A DNA stretch of 20,674 bases, taken from NCBI GenBank assembly GCA_003133425.1, contig PKXI01000467.1:1-20674 (forward strand), read 5' to 3'. A model generated the notes under the pieces. It was not told the DNA's origin. It was given only the letters and a program-made list of their open reading frames with translations, and made no database searches. This DNA is from Acidobacteriaceae bacterium. GTDB taxonomy: Bacteria; Acidobacteriota; Terriglobia; Terriglobales; Acidobacteriaceae. The position numbers and the translations under genes are program-made. Positions 1 through 7,385 of the stretch are shown piece after piece (position 1 is the first letter of the stretch; each line of letters starts with the position of its first letter).

Positions 1-19
1 CTCGAAATTAGCGCTCTTT

Positions 20-39
20 CCGGGGGCTGAAGCCCCCGG
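20..39. repeat. Perfect GC-rich palindrome (9-base arms, 2-base loop)
   Basis: The left arm at 20-28 (CCGGGGGCT) and the right arm at 31-39 (AGCCCCCGG) pair perfectly around a GA loop. Short 'GGGGCT..AGCCCC' palindromes recur between genes in many Acidobacteria, so this is probably a copy of a dispersed intergenic repeat. It could also end transcription of whatever gene lies left of the window, but no run of T follows it. Confidence 0.6.
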
Positions 40-248
40 CTCCCTCCGGAATCCGCGATCTACAACTGTAGTACTAGCGTCCAACAGGTGCGGCGGTTGA
101 TTCCCGAGACCAGAACAATTCTCGCCAATGGAAGAATCCCAAATCCGAGGATAATGGGAATCAGTAGTAATGCCGAACGGGCTCAGTTGGGCATAACTCC
201 ACCAGAGTTGCCGTAGGTGTGTTCAGTTGATCCACGACGAGGTGAGCG
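40..248. other. Left-edge intergenic region, no gene seen
   Basis: I see no convincing coding frame or RNA gene before the TTG start at 249. A GATAAT hexamer at 150-155 resembles a -10 box, but no fitting -35 box lies 16-18 bases upstream, so no promoter is called. Confidence 0.4.
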
Positions 249-1703
249 TTGCCGCAGATCGTCTCCCAGCCGGAAATCGCCGCAACAACGCTGCGGCCCC
301 TTTGTGTCGATCTGGACGGCACGCTGGTCAAGTCGGATACGCTGGTCGACTCATTGCTCGTATTGTTGCGGACACATCCCGCACTGATGCTGATGCTGCC
401 TGCGCATCTGCTTAGCGGCAAGGCAGCTTTCAAGGCCTTCGTTACCAAATCGGTCTCACTGGATATTGCGCAGCTCCCGTACAACCGCAAGCTACTCCTG
501 TTTCTTCAGCAGCAGCACAAAGAAGGCCGGGCCATCTACCTGGCTACCGGAGCTGATGTCGTGCTTGCCCACCGCGTTGCTACCCATCTGGGTATCTTCA
601 GCGGTGTACTGGGGTCGGACGGCGCCACCAACCTCACGGGAAACAAAAAACTCAACGGCCTGCGCAGCCGCCTCGGCCAGGGCGCATTCGATTACATCGG
701 TAACGGCTCCCCGGATCTGCCGCTTCTCGCCCACGCCACCGAGGCCATGGTTGCCAATCCCAGCCTGGTGTTGCGCATTAAGCTGCGCGCACGTGGCATC
801 CGGCCCCTGCGCGAATTTGAGGAACGCCCCAGTACTGTCAAGTCCATCTTTCGGGCATTGCGCCCTCATCAGTGGGCCAAGAATCTGCTCGTCCTGTTGC
901 CATTGCTTCTGGCACACAGTTTGAAGATTGACGGGCTCGTCTTCGCGCTTCTGGCTTTCTGCTGCTTTTCACTCACTGCTTCGGCAACGTACATCGTCAA
1001 CGACCTGCTCGATATCGAGACTGACCGGCATCATCCGCAAAAGCGGTCGCGGCCATTTGCCGCAGGAGATTTGTCAGCCTTTACAGGCGCAGGTATAGCT
1101 TCGGGCCTTCTGGTGCTGGCGCTTCTTGGCGCCCGTTTGCTTCCTGTGGCCTTCTACGGTTGGCTCCTTCTCTACCTGGCCATGACCCTGGCGTATTCCA
1201 CGTATCTTAAGAAGATTCCAGTCGTGGATGTACTTACCCTCTCCGGGCTTTATACGCTCCGGCTCCTCGCGGGCAGTGCCGCCACAGGCACGCACATCTC
1301 TCATTGGCTCGGCGGCTTCTCAGTGTTCCTGTTCTTCTCTCTGGCCGTCGCCAAGCGATTCGCCGAACTCGAGAACCTGAGCGCTACCGATTCACCGCCA
1401 AAAAACGGTCGCGGCTACATGCTGGTCGATATCCCGCAATTGCGCAGCTTCGGCACATCGAGCGCCTTCGCGGCGGTTGTCATCTTCGCCATCTATATCA
1501 GCGGCCCAGACGTAATCAAGCTCTACCGTAATCCGTCACTCCTCTGGCTGATCATGCCTCTCATGATCCTGTGGCTCTGCCGCGTGTGGTTGCTGGCCTC
1601 CCGTGGCGAACTCCACGAAGATCCCGTCGTTTTCGCCTTGACTGACCGCATGAGTCTTCTCATTGGTGCGGCGGTGGCTGTGGTCACGATTTTGGCCATC
1701 TAG
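249..1703 (+). CDS. HAD-family phosphatase fused to UbiA-type prenyltransferase
   Basis: This 484-residue two-domain protein has an N-terminal HAD hydrolase domain (about 15-190) and a UbiA-family membrane prenyltransferase domain (about 200-484). The HAD part shows motif I, DLDGTL at 21-26 with nucleophile D21 and D23, and a motif IV-like GNGSPD at 151-156. The UbiA part shows the Mg-diphosphate motif NDLLDIETD at 251-259 followed by HPQKRSRP, and about seven to eight hydrophobic segments. The second conserved region (YLKK..VVDVL...R) resembles decaprenyl-phosphate phosphoribosyltransferases. In mycobacteria that enzyme moves phosphoribose onto a polyprenyl phosphate and a separate phosphatase removes the 5-phosphate, so one chain here may do both steps at the inner membrane; that is inference. 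The start is TTG, chosen because GAGGTG lies about 7 bases upstream and no in-frame ATG fits better. Its gene neighbours give no pathway clue. Confidence 0.88.
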   Translation: MPQIVSQPEIAATTLRPLCVDLDGTLVKSDTLVDSLLVLLRTHPALMLMLPAHLLSGKAAFKAFVTKSVSLDIAQLPYNRKLLLFLQQQHKEGRAIYLATGADVVLAHRVATHLGIFSGVLGSDGATNLTGNKKLNGLRSRLGQGAFDYIGNGSPDLPLLAHATEAMVANPSLVLRIKLRARGIRPLREFEERPSTVKSIFRALRPHQWAKNLLVLLPLLLAHSLKIDGLVFALLAFCCFSLTASATYIVNDLLDIETDRHHPQKRSRPFAAGDLSAFTGAGIASGLLVLALLGARLLPVAFYGWLLLYLAMTLAYSTYLKKIPVVDVLTLSGLYTLRLLAGSAATGTHISHWLGGFSVFLFFSLAVAKRFAELENLSATDSPPKNGRGYMLVDIPQLRSFGTSSAFAAVVIFAIYISGPDVIKLYRNPSLLWLIMPLMILWLCRVWLLASRGELHEDPVVFALTDRMSLLIGAAVAVVTILAI

Positions 1704-1740
1704 ACGGTTCCACTTATCAAATACACTCGGTCCTCCAGGG

Positions 1741-1768
1741 TTGCCAGATATTCCCGGCCATGTGATAC
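1741..1768 (+). promoter_or_regulatory. Possible sigma-70 promoter for the methyltransferase gene
   Basis: TTGCCA at 1741-1746 and TGATAC at 1763-1768 are spaced by 16 bases, about 100 bases before the start at 1868. Both boxes depart from consensus (the -10 box matches 4 of 6), so this is only a candidate. Confidence 0.3.
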
Positions 1769-1779
1769 GCTGCTTTCAC

Positions 1780-1838
1780 TTGGCATGTTTTGCCAAACCA
1801 CTTCCCCGGACGAGTAACTTCCCCAAACAGGTAACTTC
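1780..1838 (+). promoter_or_regulatory. Inverted repeat and direct repeats upstream of methyltransferase
   Basis: TTGGCA at 1780-1785 and TGCCAA at 1791-1796 form a perfect inverted repeat around TGTTT. Downstream, GTAACTTC occurs twice (1814-1821 and 1831-1838), exactly 17 bases apart. Placed between the possible promoter and the ribosome binding site, these may bind a regulator or fold in the leader RNA. No known regulator site is recognised. Confidence 0.35.
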
Positions 1839-1867
1839 ACAAACGAAATGTTCCAAGGAGGTTTGCT

Positions 1868-2893
1868 ATGCAACCTGCTAACCACGCAGAAGCTCCCCTG
1901 ACCCCGGCCGTGATCTTCGAGATGCTACAGGCCCATCAACGCACGGCTGCTCTAAAAGCCGCAATCGATCTGGATATCTTTCGGGCCGTCGGCGAAGGGC
2001 CCGGAGACGTGGCATCCATCGCCCGGCACTGCAAGGCATCGGAACGCGGCATCCGCATCCTGTGCGATTTCCTCGTCATCTGTGGCGTCCTCTCCAAGGA
2101 AAACGGCCACTACAAGCACACCCCCACCAGCGCCGCCTTCCTTGACCCGCGCTCGCCCGCATGCATGGCCTCCATCGCGCAATTCCTCGGCAACCCCGCC
2201 ATGCAGGAGCCATACAAGAATCTCGTCGACATCGTCCGCACCGGACGCACCGTCCTGCCCGGTGATGGAAGCGTCGAACCCGAAAACCCCATCTGGGTCC
2301 AGTTCGCTGAGACCATGGGACCAATGATGGGTCGCATGGCCGGACCGCTCGGAGAAGTCGTGCTCCAGGGACGCACCGGGCCCATGCACGTGCTCGATAT
2401 CGCCGCCGGTCACGGCCTCTTCGGCATCGAAATAGCCAAGCAGAACCCGCAAGCGCGCGTCACCGGCCTCGATTGGGCTCCGGTCCTCCGCGTAGCGCTC
2501 GAAAACGCCCGCAAAGCCGGCGTTCACGACCGCTACAACATGCTTCCAGGCAGTGCCTTTGATGTTGACTTCGGTGGGCCTTACGACGCCGTGCTGCTCA
2601 CCAACTTCCTGCACCACTTTGACAAACCAACCAACGTCACCTTGCTCAAGAAGGTCCGCGCCTCACTTCAGCCGGGCGGGCGCGCCGCCACTCTCGAGTT
2701 CGTGCCCAACGAAGATCGCGTCTCTCCGCCCATGCCCGCGGCCTTCAGCATGACCATGCTCGCCTCCACTGCTGCCGGCGATGCCTACACGCTCAGCGAA
2801 CTCACGTCCATGTATACTGATGCCGGCTTCGGCGACATCTCCGCGCATCCCATTCCTATGAGCCCGCACACCGTTGTCATGGGGCGCGCCTGA
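1868..2893 (+). CDS. SAM-dependent O-methyltransferase, acetylserotonin-OMT type
   Basis: This 341-residue protein has the two-part layout of the Methyltransf_2 family. An N-terminal winged-helix dimerisation domain (about 12-95) precedes a Rossmann-type methyltransferase domain (about 105-341). The S-adenosylmethionine-binding motif I is VLDIAAGHG at 175-183, motif II is the acidic end of VTGLDW (198-203), and H249-H250 before D252 sit where small-molecule OMTs carry the catalytic histidine. It most likely methylates a hydroxyl on a small aromatic or polyketide-like substrate in the cytoplasm; the substrate cannot be read from sequence. Bacterial relatives are often simply called 'methyltransferase'. 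The ATG start is well supported by a strong AAGGAGGT about 5 bases upstream. The next gene starts 20 bases after the stop, so the two are probably co-transcribed. Confidence 0.88.
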   Translation: MQPANHAEAPLTPAVIFEMLQAHQRTAALKAAIDLDIFRAVGEGPGDVASIARHCKASERGIRILCDFLVICGVLSKENGHYKHTPTSAAFLDPRSPACMASIAQFLGNPAMQEPYKNLVDIVRTGRTVLPGDGSVEPENPIWVQFAETMGPMMGRMAGPLGEVVLQGRTGPMHVLDIAAGHGLFGIEIAKQNPQARVTGLDWAPVLRVALENARKAGVHDRYNMLPGSAFDVDFGGPYDAVLLTNFLHHFDKPTNVTLLKKVRASLQPGGRAATLEFVPNEDRVSPPMPAAFSMTMLASTAAGDAYTLSELTSMYTDAGFGDISAHPIPMSPHTVVMGRA

Positions 2894-2913
2894 GCGATTC
2901 AGAAGGGCCAACT

Positions 2914-3843
2914 ATGCAAACAGGAAATGGCGAGTGGACCTATCGCGTCGTTGAGGGTTGGGGACATTTGCCGGCTGGAACTTCGTTCGGTGGCACTCAC
3001 GGCGGAATTGCCACCGACAAAGCCGGCAACGTGTACGTGAGTACACAGAGCGCGACCGGAGTCCTCGTATACAGTCCGGATGGCACGCTCCTCAGGACGA
3101 TTGCCAACGAGTATCCCGAAGTCCACTCGATCGTCTACGCAGAGGAGAACGGCAACGAGTACCTGTACACAACAGTGCAAAAAGGCACTCCAAAAGAGAA
3201 CTGGCTCTTTGTCAAAATGAAGACCGACGGAACCGTGGTGCAGAAGATCACTGCTCCACCCCAGGCCGGCTTCAAAGCTCCGAATGAATGGCGGCTGACT
3301 TCCGCGGTGCCCGCCCCGGACGGCTCCATCTTTATCGCCAATGGCTACGGCGACTCGCGGCTTTTCAGGTTCGACAAGAACGGCGAGTACAAAGCGAGTT
3401 ACGCCGGCAAGGGTCACACGGAAGGCCTCTTCGATTGCAACCATGGACTCGCCGTCGATATGCGCTACGGCCAGCCGCTGCTCCTGGTGTGCGACCGCGA
3501 AAATCGCCGCCTCTGTCATTTCGACTTCGACGGAAAATTCGTTCGCACAGTCACCCAGCATCTGCGCCGACCATGCCAAATAAGTTTTCACGGAGACTAC
3601 GCCGTCGTCTCCGAGTTGGAAGGCCGAGTCACGATCCTCGACAAGGACAATGTCCCCGTCGCCTTCCTCGGTGACAATCCGCAGCGCGCACAATGGGCCA
3701 ACTACAAACTCCAGCCCGGTGAAATCGCCCCGTTCTTTTTCAGCGCCGCTCATGGATGCCACATTGACGAGTACCTCAACATTTACGTCTCTGACTGGAA
3801 TCAGACGGGCCGGGTCACCAAGCTAGTCCTCACAACGGCATAA
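2914..3843 (+). CDS. NHL-like six-bladed beta-propeller protein
   Basis: This 309-residue protein has no signal peptide or membrane segment, so it is predicted cytoplasmic. Repeated blade units with 'D..GN.YV', 'SPDGTLL', 'APDGSIFIANG', 'FDKNGEY', 'LLVCDREN.R', 'FDFDGKFVRTV' and 'LNIYVSDWN' spacing mark it as an NHL/SMP-30-like propeller. Histidines recur at the same blade-entry position (H29, H71, H177, H280, mostly followed by Gly). That recalls the zinc-binding histidines of the peptidyl-alpha-hydroxyglycine lyase propeller, but enzyme activity is not established. A GAAGGG ribosome binding site precedes the ATG by about 8 bases. Its close coupling to the upstream methyltransferase suggests a shared small-molecule pathway. 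It could instead be a non-catalytic scaffold or ligand-binding propeller. Confidence 0.75.
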   Translation: MQTGNGEWTYRVVEGWGHLPAGTSFGGTHGGIATDKAGNVYVSTQSATGVLVYSPDGTLLRTIANEYPEVHSIVYAEENGNEYLYTTVQKGTPKENWLFVKMKTDGTVVQKITAPPQAGFKAPNEWRLTSAVPAPDGSIFIANGYGDSRLFRFDKNGEYKASYAGKGHTEGLFDCNHGLAVDMRYGQPLLLVCDRENRRLCHFDFDGKFVRTVTQHLRRPCQISFHGDYAVVSELEGRVTILDKDNVPVAFLGDNPQRAQWANYKLQPGEIAPFFFSAAHGCHIDEYLNIYVSDWNQTGRVTKLVLTTA

Positions 3844-3894
3844 GGCCACTTCGAAAAGCTGAATTCCCCCGGCGGTCAAGAATCGCATCCGCCA

Positions 3895-4845
3895 GTGCAA
3901 TTCCCCGCCCCCGTGCCTCATACTTTTCGTGTGCGCGAAATCCTCCGGTCCATCGCCATAGCAATCGCATTCAATATGCTGAGTGCCGCGTGCGGCCCCG
4001 CTCCGGCGCCCAGCTGGCAAACTGCGGTTGATCGTGCCGCGCGCGTGGCTCCCGAAGCAAGAATCCTGGTAGTCGATCTCAGCACCGGTCGCCTGCTGGC
4101 CTCGCACCGCCTCAGCGAAGCGGCTCGCACTCTGGCCGCGCCCGGCTCAACGCTCAAGCCACTGGTCCTGTATGGCCTCGTTGCAGCAGATCGCTGGAAT
4201 CCCGACCGCCGCATCGCCTGCGACCGCAAACTCGTGGTGGCCGTACACCACATGTCCTGCACGCATCCCCCGGCCCCGCCATTCAATGCACGCGAAGCGC
4301 TCGCGTGGTCCTGCAACACTTACTTTGCACAGGTTGCGCGCACGCTTGAACCTGGAGAACTCGGCCGTCTCCTGCGTTCCACCGGATTGCTGAGCTTTAC
4401 AGGATTGGCAGGCAAATCGGAATCGGCCGAGGTCCCAGCCGAGTTTCGCGAACCATTGAATCCAGAGGCCGCGCAACTTGCACTGCTCGGCGTTGAAGGC
4501 ATTCGCATAACTCCGCTCGAGTTAGCCGCCGCCTATCGCTGGCTCGCTTTGGAACTGGCCGCGCATCCTGACTCGCATGCAGCTCAAGTGGTCCGCGCCG
4601 GTATCGAAGACTCCGCCAGCTTCGGCATGGCGCGCCAAGCCGGCCTCGGAGGCGTCCCCATAGCAGGCAAAACCGGAACAGCCGAAGGCGCCGCTTCAAA
4701 CCAATCGCACGGCTGGTTTGCGGGAGTAGCTCCAGCGGATAAACCCCAGGTTGTTGTGGTCGTCTATCTCCCCGCTGGCCGAGGCGCAGACGCCGCTCAC
4801 GTAGCCGCTGAGTTGCTATCGCATTCGTCCTTGGTGCACCAATGA
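3895..4845 (+). CDS. Transpeptidase-only penicillin-binding protein, probably exported
   Basis: This 316-residue protein carries the three active-site motifs of a serine DD-transpeptidase in order: SxxK at 85-88 (S85-T-L-K88, in APGSTLKP), SxN at 139-141 (S139-C-N141) and KTG at 259-261. It should cross-link or trim peptidoglycan peptides in the periplasm and bind beta-lactams. It is far shorter than ordinary class A or B PBPs; no glycosyltransferase or dimerisation domain is present. The N-terminus has a hydrophobic stretch (about 17-32) ending in LSAAC-G. C33 may be a lipoprotein cysteine, but the lipobox is imperfect. The GTG start at 3895 has no clear ribosome binding site, and in-frame GTG codons at 3913 and 3931 are alternatives. 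The stop overlaps the next gene in ATGA, which indicates translational coupling to the SpoIID protein. Confidence 0.85.
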   Translation: MQFPAPVPHTFRVREILRSIAIAIAFNMLSAACGPAPAPSWQTAVDRAARVAPEARILVVDLSTGRLLASHRLSEAARTLAAPGSTLKPLVLYGLVAADRWNPDRRIACDRKLVVAVHHMSCTHPPAPPFNAREALAWSCNTYFAQVARTLEPGELGRLLRSTGLLSFTGLAGKSESAEVPAEFREPLNPEAAQLALLGVEGIRITPLELAAAYRWLALELAAHPDSHAAQVVRAGIEDSASFGMARQAGLGGVPIAGKTGTAEGAASNQSHGWFAGVAPADKPQVVVVVYLPAGRGADAAHVAAELLSHSSLVHQ

Positions 4846-6626
4846 TCCCGCATCGGACCTTACTCAGCGCGCTGGCCGCAGCCATCCTGGCCATCGCCAA
4901 TGTCGAACACGCGCCGCAGCCTGCCGCACTCGCTGCCTCCACTCCACAAACTGTGCGCTTAACTCTCCGCGTGGGCATGTGGACGTTATGGCACGATCGC
5001 GAAGTTATATTGAAGCCCACCGGCCCCAATCGCAAAATCACGTTTCGCACCTGCGGCCAATGCGCCGCCCTCTCGCTGTCTCAAGCTGTCACCGTCCGCG
5101 CCAGCGGCGACGCAGTCCTGCTTGCCGGCTCTGGCAGCAAAGGAAATGCGACCCACCTCTGGCTTGCCGGCGCAGTTACTCTGGCGGCCCACGGCGAAAC
5201 GGTGACTTTGCAGAATCCCATCGAGATCACCGCGCGCGCGGGCATGCTGGTCATCGCCGTCACGCTGCCCGTCGAGAGCTATGTCGAACGTATCGTCTCC
5301 AGCGAAAGCGGTCCCTCCGACACCCAGCAATCGCTGCAAGCTCTAGCCATCGTAGTCCGCACCTTCGCGTTGCACGAGCCTCACGGCCACACAGACTACG
5401 ATCTCTGCGACTCCACTCACTGCCAGCTCTTGCATTGGGGTGGCAATCCCGGCAGGCAGCCCGCCGCCCACAACGCCACACTGGCCACCGCCGGCGAGAC
5501 GCTGTGGTTCCACGCCACGCGCGCGTTGGCATATTTCAACAAAGACTGCGGCGGACGAACCGCCTCGCCCACCGAGATATGGCCGCGCGCGCATGCGGCC
5601 CCCTATCTGCCCTCGCAACCGGACCGCTATTGCACCAACAGCAACGGCAGAGAGTGGGCCTCCGATCTAACCTGCACCGAGCTGTCCGCAGCGCTTGCCT
5701 CAGCCGGACTTGCAGCCCCCGGATGGCAACACCTCACCGTCGAGCGCAGAGGCGAGTCGGGCCGCGCCGTCACGCTACGCCTCGACGCAACTCAAATCTC
5801 CGCCGAATCCTTCCAACTCGCTGTCGGTCAGGCCCTGGGATGGAGCAAGATTCCCAGCACCTGGTTTGAAGTGAGCCAGCAGGGCGATCACTTCCTCTTC
5901 CACGGCCGCGGATGGGGCCATGGCGTTGGCCTTTGCCAGAAGGGCGCTGCAACAATGGCATCGCATGGCCGGTCAGCCCAACAGATCCTGCAACAGTATT
6001 TCCCCGGCGCCCAACCCGCCGACGAAGCCACTGGACGCGCCTGGCAGAGTTTCAAAGGCGATGGCTTCACGCTCGAATCTCTCGACGCCGCGGATGCCGC
6101 CTACCTGCCGCAGTTGTCTCGCGTGTATGCTGAAGCATCGCAACGATCCGGCCTCAACGCACACTCGCCCTTCACCGTGCGCTCCTTCGCCACCACGGCC
6201 GCCTTTCGCGACGCCACGCTGGCGCCCGGCTGGGTAGCAGCCTTCACTGAAGGTGATTGGATTGCAACTCAGCCGTTAGGCACCCTGGCCGCGCGCCGCC
6301 TGCTCGACGCAACCATGCGTCACGAATTCCTGCACGCGCTCGTTGAACATGAGTCCGGTCCCGCCACGCCACTCTGGCTCCGCGAGGGCCTCGTCGAAAC
6401 ATGGAGCGAGCCTGACACCCGAACAACCGCAGCTCCCGCAATCAACCTCGCCGCAATCGACGCTGCACTCGCGCACTCATCCAGCGAGGCAGAATCCGAA
6501 ACGGCTCATCGCGCCGCCGCATGGTATGCCGCGCGCCTGCTCGATCACTACGGACGCGCGAAGGTTCTCGAATGGCTCCGCTCAGGCGTCCCCGACGGAG
6601 TCCTCACCACTCTCACTCAGCGGTAA
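4842..6626 (+). CDS. SpoIID/LytB-domain protein with C-terminal HEXXH metallopeptidase-like domain
   Basis: This 594-residue secreted protein has an N-terminal signal peptide (about 1-32). The SpoIID/LytB domain covers about 35-390. Its hallmarks are LPVESYV at 142-148 with E155 just after, DCGGRT at 235-240, and a C-terminal block starting GRGWGHGVGLCQKGA at 355-369. SpoIID proteins are lytic transglycosylases that cut glycan strands lacking stem peptides; LytB proteins stimulate amidases. Residues about 430-594 form a second domain with HEFLH at 494-498 and, 16 residues on, WLREGLVE (512-519, E515 the likely third ligand). This pattern matches gluzincin/peptidase_MA-like zinc peptidases. 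It starts inside the stop of the PBP gene (ATGA), so the two should be made together. Its 3' end overlaps the convergent membrane-protein gene by 45 bases. Confidence 0.87.
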   Translation: MIPHRTLLSALAAAILAIANVEHAPQPAALAASTPQTVRLTLRVGMWTLWHDREVILKPTGPNRKITFRTCGQCAALSLSQAVTVRASGDAVLLAGSGSKGNATHLWLAGAVTLAAHGETVTLQNPIEITARAGMLVIAVTLPVESYVERIVSSESGPSDTQQSLQALAIVVRTFALHEPHGHTDYDLCDSTHCQLLHWGGNPGRQPAAHNATLATAGETLWFHATRALAYFNKDCGGRTASPTEIWPRAHAAPYLPSQPDRYCTNSNGREWASDLTCTELSAALASAGLAAPGWQHLTVERRGESGRAVTLRLDATQISAESFQLAVGQALGWSKIPSTWFEVSQQGDHFLFHGRGWGHGVGLCQKGAATMASHGRSAQQILQQYFPGAQPADEATGRAWQSFKGDGFTLESLDAADAAYLPQLSRVYAEASQRSGLNAHSPFTVRSFATTAAFRDATLAPGWVAAFTEGDWIATQPLGTLAARRLLDATMRHEFLHALVEHESGPATPLWLREGLVETWSEPDTRTTAAPAINLAAIDAALAHSSSEAESETAHRAAAWYAARLLDHYGRAKVLEWLRSGVPDGVLTTLTQR

Positions 6627-7385
6627 CTCTGCCACAGCACCGCCATTCGCAGGCCGCCCCAGCATCACCGCCGCCCACCCCAGCAACAAAACCCAACTGC
6701 AGATGGCGAGCACATAGCTTCCGACCAACTTGAGCGCCACCGCCCACACCTGATTCGAAACCGTTCCATGCGGAACACCATTAAAGAAATGCCCCGGCAA
6801 CACCACGCCCAAAAGTGCCGCCAGCACCACCGCCGGCCACCACCGCCAGTTGAACAGCAGCCGAATGATCTTCCGAAACGGCACCCGCCAGCCCCATTGC
6901 GCCGACGCCACCGCGTACGGAACGATCTTGCCCGGGACAATAATCCAGCGCAGCAGCCATTCGGCCTGCGTGAACCACTTTTGCAGATGTTCATAGGTAA
7001 AGACCGTTGCTCGCCCGCCCGCCGAAGCCCGCGAGTTCAGATAGCCCGCCCACTCCCCAATCCTGTCGTCACACCAGTCCAGTGCCGCCCAGCACGCCCA
7101 GAACAACGCTACCCACACCAGCAGCGTACATGCACCCAACACCAGCTTCACGCGCCTGCCATCATCGTCCGCCAGCGCGCGCATGGTCCCAGCTTCCAAC
7201 TCGAGAAACGAAATCCCCAGCAGCACGGGCACAAGCAAGGTCAGCAAAACTTGCCACACGTGCTTATCCGGCAACCGTGTCCACGCCAGTACCAGCAGTA
7301 TCAATAGCAGCGTCAAGCCAAACTGCAACGCAACCCAAACGGAGCTCAATCGAATGCGGCGGAATAAATCAACAAAGTAACTCAC
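6582..7385 (-). CDS. Multi-pass inner-membrane protein of unknown function
   Basis: I do not recognise this 267-residue protein. It has strongly hydrophobic segments at about 15-36, 44-63, 79-101, 184-200 and 213-242, and a Trp-rich, less hydrophobic stretch (about 140-182), so five or six membrane spans are likely. No catalytic motif is visible. The tail after 245 is polar and acidic. The start is GTG, overlapping the alpha-2-macroglobulin stop in GTGA, with GGAGGT about 7 bases upstream, which makes the start secure. Tight coupling suggests it anchors, exports or senses the state of the macroglobulin. Its last 45 bases overlap the end of the convergent SpoIID gene. Confidence 0.8.
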   Translation of the reverse strand: MSYFVDLFRRIRLSSVWVALQFGLTLLLILLVLAWTRLPDKHVWQVLLTLLVPVLLGISFLELEAGTMRALADDDGRRVKLVLGACTLLVWVALFWACWAALDWCDDRIGEWAGYLNSRASAGGRATVFTYEHLQKWFTQAEWLLRWIIVPGKIVPYAVASAQWGWRVPFRKIIRLLFNWRWWPAVVLAALLGVVLPGHFFNGVPHGTVSNQVWAVALKLVGSYVLAICSWVLLLGWAAVMLGRPANGGAVAELPLSESGEDSVGDA

